DNA of 64,000 bases, taken from Catellatospora tritici. Its GTDB lineage: Bacteria; Actinomycetota; Actinomycetes; Mycobacteriales; Micromonosporaceae. Positions 53,374 through 61,839 of the stretch are shown here, one piece after another; position 1 is the stretch's first letter, and each line of letters opens with the position of its first letter. The stretch spans positions 1 through 64,000 of the forward strand of contig NZ_JAHRCY010000010.1 in NCBI RefSeq assembly GCF_019083965.1. Reading direction: 5' to 3'. Both the position numbers and the translations under genes were made by a program. The notes under the pieces are model-generated. The model was given only the letters and a program-made list of their open reading frames with translations, was not told the origin of the DNA and made no database searches.

Positions 53374-53621
53374 TGGTCGGCGAGGTCAGCGACCTTGCGG
53401 CCGAGGGCACGCCGGGCGGAATCTGTCACCCGGTGGTGCCGCGATTTTCGACACGTGGCACGCTAGCCCCACAGGCTTGCGGATTCGTGTTACATTCGCC
53501 CCGTTATAGCCATCACCTCCCGTATACCCGACCGAGCGCCCGCGGGGAAACCGACCCGGGCGCCGTCTGTGCTGCGGAGCGGCGAAGGCGAAACAAGCAG
53601 CCTCAACAAGGAGTATCAGAC

Positions 53622-53825
53622 ATGGCTGTCGGCACCGTGAAATGGTTCAACGCGGAAAAGGGCTTCGGCTTCATCACCCCTGACGGCGGGGGCGCGGACG
53701 TGTTCGCCCACTTCTCCGCCATCCAGTCCAGCGGCTACCGCAGCCTGGATGAGAACCAGCGGGTCGAGTTCGAGATCACCCAGGGGCAGAAGGGCCCGCA
53801 GGCGGCCAACATCCGCCCGCTCTGA
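53622..53825 (+). CDS. Cold-shock protein
   Basis: A 67-residue nucleic-acid chaperone (CspA family). RNP1 is KGFGFI, RNP2 is VFAHF. ATG 53622 with AAGGAG at 53608-53613. A leader of unknown length precedes it (53374-53621, no other gene), where cold-shock mRNAs often fold. It is followed by the C/G homopolymer block that starts 41 bp after the stop. Confidence 0.95.
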   Translation: MAVGTVKWFNAEKGFGFITPDGGGADVFAHFSAIQSSGYRSLDENQRVEFEITQGQKGPQAANIRPL

Positions 53826-54044
<219 letters not shown>

Positions 54045-54416
54045 TCAGCAGGTGGAGTGGATGAGGGCGCCGACCGGGGTGCCCTCGGCAGCCAGATCGT
54101 TGTAGAGGCGTACCGCCTCCTCGGTCTGTACGATGTGGACCGTCACCCCTTGTGCATGCAGAGCCTGCTCGGTCTCGGGCATCACGTGCAGGCGCAGGTC
54201 CATGCCCCGGGAGAGCACTATCACGGTGGCTCCCGCCTCGACCAGGTCCACCACGTCGGAGGGCTGTACGCCGGGGAAGTGGTGGGTGCCGGTGGCGCCC
54301 CAGTCCCACTCTCGCGCACCGCCCGGATAGAGCATCACGTCGCGGAAACGGCCCACGCCCTCGACCTCGACGATGCCCCAGGCGATCGACACGACCTTCG
54401 GTGACTCCGTTGTCAT
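54045..54416 (-). CDS. Mth938/DUF498-like small protein
   Basis: A 123-residue protein with the Mth938-like pattern: an early IAWGIVEVEGVGRFRDVMLYPGG, then VVDLVEAGATVIVLSRGMDLRLHV and QTEEAVRLYNDLAAEGTPVGALIHSTC (each cut). ATG 54416 chosen; ATG 54425 adds three residues. Family role poorly defined. No operon partners. Confidence 0.8.
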   Translation of the reverse strand: MTTESPKVVSIAWGIVEVEGVGRFRDVMLYPGGAREWDWGATGTHHFPGVQPSDVVDLVEAGATVIVLSRGMDLRLHVMPETEQALHAQGVTVHIVQTEEAVRLYNDLAAEGTPVGALIHSTC

Positions 54417-54502
54417 GGCGGGCATTCTGGCACGCGTGCGCGCCGTCCGCCTGCCGCGTCCGTCTACACCCCACGAGCCGACGGGACGGCTCGGGAGGGC
54501 TC

Positions 54503-54853
54503 ATGGCCCGCCGGTGGGTGGATCGCGGCGAGCCCGCGTCCCGGCTGGCCGTCACCGTGGTCGCGGCGCGCGCGGCCGCGCTGACCACCGGCTGCCTGCG
54601 GGTATGGCCCACCGACGGCCTCGCCTGGCTCCTGCCCGGCACCATCCTCGGTCTGGCCGCCGCCCTCTGCCTACGCCTGCCCGCCGCCCCGCGACCGCGC
54701 GGGTCCGGGCACCGGTCCGCCGCGGATTTCACTCCGTCGGGGCATCCCGTGGACCCGGCTCGTCGTGCCACCACGCCGAACACCTCCCTCGACCGGCTCG
54801 CCGCCATCGTGCGCGGTTGGCGTACGTCAACGGGACGCTGTCGTGGGGTGTGA
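54503..54853 (+). CDS. Hypothetical small membrane protein
   Basis: A possible 116-residue protein. ATG 54503 follows GGGAGG (54493-54498) by 4 nt. Two weak hydrophobic stretches (residues about 14-28 and 40-62, LAWLLPGTILGLAAALCLRL). No homology recognised and the C-terminal third is basic. The gene lies between convergent-type neighbours and ends before a 17-bp hairpin. Uncertain. Confidence 0.4.
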   Translation: MARRWVDRGEPASRLAVTVVAARAAALTTGCLRVWPTDGLAWLLPGTILGLAAALCLRLPAAPRPRGSGHRSAADFTPSGHPVDPARRATTPNTSLDRLAAIVRGWRTSTGRCRGV

Positions 54854-54895
54854 TTCCTTCCGGATCACCTCCCGAACGACGGTTCAGTTCTGAAA

Positions 54896-54934
54896 GACTC
54901 GCGTCCACCGGCCCGCCGCCGGTGGACGCGAGTC
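54896..54934. terminator. 17-bp hairpin before the enoyl-CoA hydratase
   Basis: Arms 54896-54912 and 54918-54934 with loop CCGCC, perfect. It sits 34 bp before the likely start of the next gene and includes no T tract. Confidence 0.8.
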
Positions 54935-54968
54935 CGTGCCACGGGCACGCCGCTCAGGGGAGGCCGCC

Positions 54969-55739
54969 ATCGACACGCCACGGCTCGAACTCGACGTGAC
55001 CGGTCAGGTGGCCACGCTGACCATCGTCAATCCAGCCCGCCGCAACGCCATGACCAACGACATGTGGGCGACGCTGCCGGTGCTGCTGGGGGCGCTGCGC
55101 GCCGACGCGGGGGTACGGGTGCTGGTGCTGACCGGCGCCGGGGGCACGTTCTGTGCCGGGGCCGACATCACCGAGGTCGACCGACTGGTCGCCGAGGGCG
55201 AGCAGAGTCTGGCGGTACGCGCCGAGCAGGCGCTGGCCGCGTTCCCGAAGCCGACGCTGGCCGCGATCGAGGGTGACTGCGTCGGCGGCGGCTGCCAGCT
55301 CGCCGCCGCCTGCGACCTGCGCTTCGCCGCCGAGGGCACCCGGTTCGGGGTCACCCCGGCCCGGCTGGGCATCGTCTATCCGGCCTCGACCACGGCTCGC
55401 CTGGTCGCGCTGATCGGCCCGTCGGCGACCAAGCACCTGCTGTACTCCGCAGACCTGATCGACGCCGAGCGCGCCCTGCGCATCGGCCTGATCGACGAGC
55501 TGCACCCGGTGGCGCAGTTGGCCGACCGCGTCGCCGCCTTCGCCGCGCGCCTGGCCGAGCGTTCGCTGCTCACCCAGGTCGCGGCAAAGGAGTTCGTGGA
55601 CGCGAGCGTGCCCGGCACGGTCGAAGCGTCCAGAGTGTCCTACTGGCACGACCTGATGCGAACCAGCGGTGAGGCGGCCGAGGGCATCGCCGCTTTCAAC
55701 GAACGCCGCACCCCCGCCTTCGCCTGGTCGCCGCACTGA
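54969..55739 (+). CDS. Enoyl-CoA hydratase/isomerase, start unclear
   Basis: About 256 residues of a crotonase-fold enzyme. CoA/oxyanion motifs: NPARRNAMTNDMW, GGTFCAGADITE and the EGDCVGGGCQLAAACDLR region (each part). The strong ribosome site GGGGAGG (54957-54963) lies 5 nt before an ATC (54969), with no ATG or GTG there. GTG 54936, next to a terminator arm and lacking a site, is the normal alternative and adds 11 residues. The call uses the ATC because of spacing; this is uncertain. Confidence 0.7.
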   Translation: MDTPRLELDVTGQVATLTIVNPARRNAMTNDMWATLPVLLGALRADAGVRVLVLTGAGGTFCAGADITEVDRLVAEGEQSLAVRAEQALAAFPKPTLAAIEGDCVGGGCQLAAACDLRFAAEGTRFGVTPARLGIVYPASTTARLVALIGPSATKHLLYSADLIDAERALRIGLIDELHPVAQLADRVAAFAARLAERSLLTQVAAKEFVDASVPGTVEASRVSYWHDLMRTSGEAAEGIAAFNERRTPAFAWSPH

Positions 55740-55812
55740 CCCGCCCGACCACCCACCACCCCCCGGCCGGACCGGGCGGGGGCGGGGCGGGGCCGTTCAA
55801 GGTCATTCAAGT

Positions 55813-55863
55813 TGCCGGGCAATCGGGCGTATCTTGACCGTTCATACCCCCGATTGCCCGGCA
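55813..55863. repeat. Palindromic REP-like element
   Basis: Arms TGCCGGGCAATCGGG (55813-55827) and CCCGATTGCCCGGCA (55849-55863), 15 bp perfect, 21-nt loop. ATCTTG occurs in the loop and again shortly after (GCGCGATCTTGG at about 55867-55878). Between the convergent hydratase and permease genes. Confidence 0.8.
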
Positions 55864-55904
55864 CTTGCGCGATCTTGGGGGCGGGGGCACGGCGGGGCGG
55901 GCGG

Positions 55905-57893
55905 TCAGCCGACGTGGACCTGGGGGCGGTGGGTGGCGTCGGGTTCGGCGCGGCGCAGGACTTCGCGGGTGACCGGGGCGATCTCGCCGACGCCGAAGAT
56001 GAGGAACTTGGCCAGGTGGCCGACCGGATTGCCCTCGGTCCAGTGGAAGTACACGTGCGGCACCAGGTGGGTCGTCTCGCGGATCTGCAGCAGCACCGCC
56101 GCGATGGTGTTCGCGATCGCCGGACTCTCCACCTTGAGGATCTTGTAGCCGAACCGGCGCTCGCCCTCCACCCGCAGTTCGCCCGCGAACTCCGAGGTGT
56201 CGGTGAGCGTCACCTCCAGGAAGATCGCCATGAGCGCGTCGGGCAGGTGCGTCTCCTGTCGGGTGTCGCGCAGCTTCTCCTTGTACTCCTGCTCGTCGCG
56301 GGCGTCGGGTTCGTTGGGGACGATCCGGACGGCGCCGGTGGCGGCCGCCTCGCGCAGGATCATCATCGCCCGGTCGTCGAAGGTGACGGTGCTGGCCCGC
56401 AGCTCGAACGAGCGCCAGACCCGGGAGGCGAGCGAGGCCAGCAGGATCCCGAGGATGAACAGGCTCGCGATCTTCACGCCGTCCGGGCGCTCCACGATGT
56501 TGTCCACCGTGGTGTACGCGAAGATCAGCGTGATCAGCCCGAAGGCGTACGTCTGGAAGCGGTGGCCGCGCCGCAGCACCGCCAGCGTCGAGGCGAACGA
56601 CGCGGACAGCATCAACACCAGCACACCGGTGGCGTACGCGCCGCCCTGGGCGTCCACGTCGGCTCCGAAGATGACGGTGATGACGAACGCGATGGCGGTG
56701 AACAGCAGGGTCAGCGGCCGGGCAGCCCGGGTCCACTCCGGCGCCATGCCGTAGCGGGGCAGGTAGCGCGGCACGATGTTGAGCAGTCCCGCCATCGCCG
56801 AGGCGCCGGCGAACCACAGGATGCTGATGGTGCTGATGTCGTACACGGTGCCGAACCCGTCGCCGAAGTACTGGTGCGCGAGGTAGGCCAGGGCGCGGCC
56901 GTTGGCCTGCCCGCCGGGCTGGAACTGCGCGGGCGGGATGAGCACGGTGGTGGCGAAGCTGCTCAGGATGAGGAACACGCTCATGATCAGCGCGGCGGTG
57001 GTGAGCAGTCGGTGGGTGCCCCGGATGCGGCCCTTCGGGTGGTCCTCGGTGTCGCCGGGATCGCCTTTGACCTGCGGCATCACCGCCACGCCGGTCTCGA
57101 AGCCGGACAGGCCCAGGGCCAGCTTGGGGAAGACCAGCGCCGACAGGGCGACCATCGCCAGCGGACTGGAGTAGTCGGCGTTCAGGATGTTCAGCCAGTC
57201 CTGTACGCGTACCGGATCGGTCATGACGTGCCCGACCGCCGCGCCCACCACCACGACGTTGAGCGCGAGGTAGACCGCGACCAGCACCACCGCGATGGAG
57301 ATCGCTTCCCGGAAGCCCTTGAGGAAGACCGCGCCGAGCAGGCCGATCAGGACCAGCGTGATCAGCACCCGTTCCTCACTGAGCCAGCCTGGCGCGTACG
57401 GGTTCTCCAGCACGTGCGCGGTGGCGTCGGCCGCCGACAGGGTAATGGTGATCATGAAGTCGGTGGCGAGGAAGCCCAGCAGCACCAGCACCAGCAGCTT
57501 GCCCGCCCACCAGTTGAGCAGGCGTTCCAGCATCGCGATCGAGCCCTCGCCGTGCGGGCTCTCCACCGCCACCCGGCGGTAGACCGGCAGCGCGCCGCCG
57601 AGGGTCAGCAGCACCAGGAACAGCGTCGCGATCGGCGACAGCGCCCCGGCGGCCAGCGCGGCGATGCCGGGCTGGTAGCCGAGCGTGGAGAAGTAGTCCA
57701 CACCGGTCAGGCACATGACCTGCCACCAGCGGTGCGGGCGGTGCTGCTGGTTGGGCCGCCCGTGCGGGCCGACCGTCGGGTCCCATCCGGCCAGCAGCCA
57801 GCGCCGGAACCGGCCCCGACGGCCGGGCGTCGGCGCGGGCGCCTGTGCCGACCTGGTTACGGTGTCCTGCATCGCCTCGACCCCCATGCCCAT
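55905..57893 (-). CDS. APC-superfamily transporter with cytosolic C-terminal domain
   Basis: A 662-residue carrier with about 12 membrane spans (residues 60-510), signature TGVDYFSTLGYQPGIAALAAG, followed by a 150-residue soluble C-terminal domain. Substrate not resolved: amino acids or potassium carriers of this superfamily are both possible. Start ATG 57893; in-frame ATGs at 57887 and 57872 are alternatives. LtrA-like gene lies 36 bp upstream. Confidence 0.8.
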   Translation of the reverse strand: MGMGVEAMQDTVTRSAQAPAPTPGRRGRFRRWLLAGWDPTVGPHGRPNQQHRPHRWWQVMCLTGVDYFSTLGYQPGIAALAAGALSPIATLFLVLLTLGGALPVYRRVAVESPHGEGSIAMLERLLNWWAGKLLVLVLLGFLATDFMITITLSAADATAHVLENPYAPGWLSEERVLITLVLIGLLGAVFLKGFREAISIAVVLVAVYLALNVVVVGAAVGHVMTDPVRVQDWLNILNADYSSPLAMVALSALVFPKLALGLSGFETGVAVMPQVKGDPGDTEDHPKGRIRGTHRLLTTAALIMSVFLILSSFATTVLIPPAQFQPGGQANGRALAYLAHQYFGDGFGTVYDISTISILWFAGASAMAGLLNIVPRYLPRYGMAPEWTRAARPLTLLFTAIAFVITVIFGADVDAQGGAYATGVLVLMLSASFASTLAVLRRGHRFQTYAFGLITLIFAYTTVDNIVERPDGVKIASLFILGILLASLASRVWRSFELRASTVTFDDRAMMILREAAATGAVRIVPNEPDARDEQEYKEKLRDTRQETHLPDALMAIFLEVTLTDTSEFAGELRVEGERRFGYKILKVESPAIANTIAAVLLQIRETTHLVPHVYFHWTEGNPVGHLAKFLIFGVGEIAPVTREVLRRAEPDATHRPQVHVG

Positions 57894-57929
57894 GATCTCG
57901 GCACGGGGGCGAAAAGTCGGGCGAATCGG

Positions 57930-59084
57930 TTATTCGGTACGAGGTCCCGTGGCCACCACGATCGCGACCAGCACCGCCAGCACGGCCGCGATCACGTGCA
58001 CCGGCGCGCCCGTCACCGGCGCCAGCAGCGCCAGCACCGCGGCCACCGGATACGCCACGGTGACCGGTCCCCGTTGGCGCGGCCACACCTGCAGCACCCA
58101 CACACTGAGCAGGAACACCGCGACCGGGATCGCGGTGGCCAAGCCCGCGGCCCGGCCGGACAGGTGGCTGGCGTGCGTGTCGTAGTCGACCGACACGGCC
58201 AGCCCGGCGCCGACGGCGGCAGCCGAGGCCAGGATCAGGTAGTGGCCGTACCCCCAGCGGAAGCCGGCGCGGGTCGAGGTGATCAGGTCGTGGGCGGGCC
58301 GGTCGAAGTAGAGCCACCACATCGCGAACACGATCACCAGCCCGGCCAGCGCCAGTCCGATCAGGCGCGGGTCGTGCCCGGCGCCCAGCCCCGACTCGAT
58401 CGCCAGCGTCGCGGCCAGCACCGACTCGCCCAGCACGATCAGCGTGAACAGGCCGAACCGCTCGGCGATGTGGTGCGGGTGCCACTGGGTCGGCGCGGCC
58501 CGCTCGGCCCAGAGCGGCACTGCCAGCTCGCACACCACCAGCACGAAGAACGCGGGCAGCAGCAGGTCGTCCGGCAGCGCCAGCCGGGCCACCCAGCCGA
58601 TCTGCACCAGCGTGATGCCCACGGCGAAACGCAGCGCGGTCACCCGGCGCGGTGGATCCTGTCGGGCCGCGCGCAGCCACTGGCCGACCATGGCCATCCG
58701 CATGATCACGTAGCCGACGGTGATGATCAGGAAGTTGCCGGCGTCGAAGGCGCTGGGCACGCCCGCGGCCAGGGTCAGCGCGCCCGCGATCTGGATCAGC
58801 GTGGTCAGCCGGTACGGCACGTCGTCGTTGTCGTAGGCCGAGGCGAACCAGCTGAAGTTCATCCACGCCCACCAGATGGCGAAGAAGACCGTCAGGTAGC
58901 CCAGGACCCCGTGCCCGACGTATCCCTCGGTGACGTCGTGGTGCAGGTGCGACGCCGCCTGGGCGACGGCGACCACGAAGCACAGGTCGAAGAAGAGTTC
59001 CAGGGGCGTGGCGGCGCGGTGCGGCTCGTACGGGTGGCGCGAGGTCATCGGCCGGTACAGGCGGCTGGTCTGGCTGGACACCAT
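57930..59084 (-). CDS. Low temperature requirement A (LtrA) family protein
   Basis: A 384-residue integral membrane protein with about 10-11 spans. Family hallmark TPLELFFDLCFVVAVAQ near the N-terminus and HIAERFGLFTLIVLGE in the middle, with WWLYFDRP after. ATG 59084. Role in low-temperature growth of Listeria gave the name; molecular function unknown. Upstream lies a 249-bp space with an orphan CebR-like box. Confidence 0.9.
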   Translation of the reverse strand: MVSSQTSRLYRPMTSRHPYEPHRAATPLELFFDLCFVVAVAQAASHLHHDVTEGYVGHGVLGYLTVFFAIWWAWMNFSWFASAYDNDDVPYRLTTLIQIAGALTLAAGVPSAFDAGNFLIITVGYVIMRMAMVGQWLRAARQDPPRRVTALRFAVGITLVQIGWVARLALPDDLLLPAFFVLVVCELAVPLWAERAAPTQWHPHHIAERFGLFTLIVLGESVLAATLAIESGLGAGHDPRLIGLALAGLVIVFAMWWLYFDRPAHDLITSTRAGFRWGYGHYLILASAAAVGAGLAVSVDYDTHASHLSGRAAGLATAIPVAVFLLSVWVLQVWPRQRGPVTVAYPVAAVLALLAPVTGAPVHVIAAVLAVLVAIVVATGPRTE

Positions 59085-59116
59085 CGCAGGCTACGGCAGG
59101 GACCGGGTGGTTACCC

Positions 59117-59170
59117 GGCAGGCCGGTGCGCGCCCGGACCTGTCGCGGGAACGGCGCGCACCGGCCTGCC
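59117..59170. repeat. Large 16-bp inverted repeat upstream of LtrA
   Basis: Arms 59117-59132 and 59155-59170 are perfectly complementary (GGCAGGCCGGTGCGCG and its complement) with a 22-nt loop. It lies 33 bp upstream of the LtrA start. Confidence 0.65.
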
Positions 59171-59244
59171 ACGCGGGGCTCCGGCGCGCGTGCCACGCCG
59201 GACCCCGGCCCACACCGGAGGGTACGTCTATCGACAACCTGTTA

Positions 59245-59258
59245 TGGAAGCGCTCCCA
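59245..59258. promoter_or_regulatory. CebR/CelR-like operator (orphan)
   Basis: TGGAAGCGCTCCCA matches the 14-bp cellobiose/cellulase operator TGGGAGCGCTCCCA of Streptomyces and Thermobifida at 13 of 14 positions. No sugar gene is next to it here. Confidence 0.6.
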
Positions 59259-59302
59259 TTCTCGCGCATGTCACAAGAATGTCAAGTCGCGGCAACATCA
59301 TT

Positions 59303-59338
59303 CGGACGATCATGCGGACGGTCATGCGGACGGTCAGC
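59303..59338. repeat. 12-bp tandem repeat across the MFS stop
   Basis: CGGACGATCATG, CGGACGGTCATG, then CGGACGGTCAGC. The third copy holds the MFS gene stop (59334-59336, reverse strand). Same pattern as at 47823. Confidence 0.75.
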
Positions 59339-60572
59339 GGACGGCGGCCAGGTCCACCCCGTCGTCCGCGGGCGAGCGCAGCGCGGCCACCCCACGCACC
59401 GCGAACACGCCGTACGTCGTGGCCAGCAGCACCACCACCGCCACCAGTGCGAACACGGGCAGGCCGACGGTCAGTGCCAGCAGCGGCGCCACCGCGATGG
59501 CGATCGGCTGCAGCGCGAAGTTGCCGATCGACTCCAGCGCGAACACCCGACCCTGCACCTCGGCCGGGAACTCGGTCTGCAGCGCGGTGAACCACAGCAC
59601 CACGAACACGCCGATCCCGGCCCAGGCCAGCACCTCGGCCACGCACCACGCCCACAGCGGCACCGGCACCGCCAGGCAGAGCGGCAGCAGCGCGCAGGGC
59701 AGCAGCGCGTTCATCGCCCACACCCCGGCCCGGCGGGTGCGCACGCGCCCGGCCAGCGCCGAACCCAGCACCATGCCCACCGAGGCGCTCGCCGACAGCC
59801 ACCCGTACGCGGCCGGGCCGAAGCGCTCCTGGCTCACGATCGGCACCAGCGTGTAGTTCGGCGCGAACAGGAAGAACACCTGCACCGTGCCCTGCAGCAT
59901 GATCACCAGCGCCCAGGGGCGGCGGCGCACCTCACGGATGCCGTCGCGCGCCTCGCCCAGCATCGCGCCCATGCCCTTGCCCGCCTCGGTCTCGGCCACC
60001 CTGGGCAGCTTCAGCCACAGCAGCGTGGCCAGGCTGACCGCGAACGTGGCCACGTCCACCACCAGCGCGCCGCGCGCGCTCAGCAGCGTGACCAGGCCGG
60101 CGCCGATCAGGGCGCCGACGGCCGCGCCGATCCGCTTGGTGGACGAGTCCAGCGCGTTGGCCTGCTGGCGCAGCTCGGGGCCGACCAGCTGCGGCAGGGC
60201 GGCGCGGTGCGCGGGCTCGTACAGCGCGCCGCCGATGCCCAGCAGGCACCCGGCCACGATCGGCAGCCACAGCGGGCCGCGCGCGCCGAACGCGATCAAC
60301 CCGAGCACACCGACGACCCGGACCACGTCCGACACGGCCATGACCAGGCTGCGGGAGTACCGGTCGGCGATGACGCCCCCGGCGAGCAGCAGCAGCACGC
60401 TCGCGGCCGCCTCGGCCGCCAGGATCACCCCGAACGCCTGCGGGCCCCGCGCGGGCAGGATCAGCGCGGGCAGGGCCACCAGTCCGATCGAGTTGCCGAT
60501 GACACTGGTCACCTGCCCGGCCCAGAACGCCAGGTAGCGGCGGTCGCGCAGCAGGGTCGCGATGGTGCTCAC
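59334..60572 (-). CDS. MFS transporter (MFS_3/EntS-like)
   Basis: A 412-residue transporter with 12 spans. N-terminal LLRDRRYLAFWAGQVTSVIG and the loop GGVIADRYSRSLVM fit the exporter subfamily. GTG 60572. Third of three MFS genes on one strand, 52 bp after the second. Substrate unknown. Confidence 0.88.
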   Translation of the reverse strand: MSTIATLLRDRRYLAFWAGQVTSVIGNSIGLVALPALILPARGPQAFGVILAAEAAASVLLLLAGGVIADRYSRSLVMAVSDVVRVVGVLGLIAFGARGPLWLPIVAGCLLGIGGALYEPAHRAALPQLVGPELRQQANALDSSTKRIGAAVGALIGAGLVTLLSARGALVVDVATFAVSLATLLWLKLPRVAETEAGKGMGAMLGEARDGIREVRRRPWALVIMLQGTVQVFFLFAPNYTLVPIVSQERFGPAAYGWLSASASVGMVLGSALAGRVRTRRAGVWAMNALLPCALLPLCLAVPVPLWAWCVAEVLAWAGIGVFVVLWFTALQTEFPAEVQGRVFALESIGNFALQPIAIAVAPLLALTVGLPVFALVAVVVLLATTYGVFAVRGVAALRSPADDGVDLAAVR

Positions 60573-60600
60573 GGCTGCATGCTCCCTGCTCGGTACCTGA

Positions 60601-60627
60601 TGATCAAGCGGTTTCTTTTCTTGATCA
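60601..60627. terminator. 8-bp hairpin overlapping the Bcr/CflA stop
   Basis: TGATCAAG (60601-60608) and CTTGATCA (60620-60627) with an A/G-rich loop on the reverse strand. Might uncouple the second and third MFS genes. Confidence 0.5.
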
Positions 60628-61839
60628 GGCGGCTTCGGCCAAGCCGGGGCGGGTGAGCACGGTCAGCGCGACCGCCGACAGGCAGGCGAAGCCGAGCATC
60701 GTCACCGCCATCGGCACCCCGCCCGCCGCGCCGAGCGCCGCCATGATCGGTCCGGCCAGCGCGCCGGTGCCCGACTGCATCGCGCCCATCACCGCCGAGG
60801 CGGTGCCCGCCATGTGCGGGTGGTCCTCCAGCGCCAGCGCGACCGCGTTCGGGGTGAGCATGCCCAGGCTCGCGATGTAGGCGAACAGGCAGGCCACGAC
60901 TGCGGCCGCGCTGCGGAGCTCCGCCGCGCCCAGCATCACGGCGGCGGCCACCAGGATCACGCCCAGCGCGGCGAACAGCAGCGTACGCGGGGCGTGCCGC
61001 CCGACCAGCCGGGCGTTGAGCTGCCCGACCAGGACCAGGCCGAGCGAGTTCATGCCGAAGATCAGTCCATAGCCCGCCGCGGAGATGCCGAAGCCCTCCT
61101 GCAGCACGAACGAGCCGCTGGACAGGTACGCGAACAGCCCCGCGAAGGCCAGCCCCTGGCCGAAGACGTAGCCCAGGAAGCGGCGGTCGCCGGTCAGCAC
61201 CCGCACGCCCCGGCCGATCTCGACCAGGCCGCCGGTGCGCCGCCGCTCGACCGGCAGCGTCTCGGGCAGCCAGCGGACCACCACCACGACCATGCTCAGC
61301 CCGTACGCGGCGAGCAGCCAGAACACGCCGCGCCAGCTGGTGAACCGCAGCACCGCCGCGCCGATCGTCGGGGCGACCACCGGCGCCACCCCGAAGACCA
61401 GGGTGAGCCGGGAGAAGAAGCGCGACGCCTCGGCGCCGTGGAACAGGTCGCGCACCACGGCGCGGGCCACGGTGATGCCCATGCCGCCCGCGATGCCCTG
61501 CACCAGGCGCAGGCCGGTGAGCAGCCCGATGTGCGGGGCGAGGGCGATCAGGGCACTGGCGACGGTGAAGACGACCGCGCCGATCAGCGCCGGGCGGCGG
61601 CGGCCCCAGCGGTCGGCCAGTGGGCCGCTGACCAGCTGGCCCAGGGCCAGCCCGATCAGCGCCACGGTGAGCGTCAGCTGGACGGCGGCGGCCGAGACAT
61701 GCAGGTCGGCGGCGATGCGCGGGAACGCGGGCAGGTACATGTCGAACGACAGGGCGCCGAAGGCGGACATGCTGCCCAGTACGAAGATCAGGGCGATGCG
61801 GTTGGGCGGGGAGCTTGGCACGGGTGTCGCGGGGGTCAC
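60625..61839 (-). CDS. Bcr/CflA-family drug-efflux MFS transporter
   Basis: A 404-residue 12-span transporter. Family feature: LSFDMYLPAFPRIAADLH in span one and the GPLADRWGRRRPAL loop between spans two and three. GTG 61839 overlaps the upstream gene stop (GTGA at 61836-61839). Probably proton-coupled efflux of small toxic compounds. Confidence 0.9.
   Translation of the reverse strand: MTPATPVPSSPPNRIALIFVLGSMSAFGALSFDMYLPAFPRIAADLHVSAAAVQLTLTVALIGLALGQLVSGPLADRWGRRRPALIGAVVFTVASALIALAPHIGLLTGLRLVQGIAGGMGITVARAVVRDLFHGAEASRFFSRLTLVFGVAPVVAPTIGAAVLRFTSWRGVFWLLAAYGLSMVVVVVRWLPETLPVERRRTGGLVEIGRGVRVLTGDRRFLGYVFGQGLAFAGLFAYLSSGSFVLQEGFGISAAGYGLIFGMNSLGLVLVGQLNARLVGRHAPRTLLFAALGVILVAAAVMLGAAELRSAAAVVACLFAYIASLGMLTPNAVALALEDHPHMAGTASAVMGAMQSGTGALAGPIMAALGAAGGVPMAVTMLGFACLSAVALTVLTRPGLAEAA

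Noticed and set aside
57894..57929. A c-di-AMP riboswitch in front of the APC transporter
   Set aside because: Only 36 bp lie between the genes, too short for that riboswitch.
55812..60656. A 1614-codon open frame on the + strand
   Set aside because: It runs antisense across three or more well-supported genes; composition is Arg/Gln/His-rich with no domain, a GC-bias artefact.
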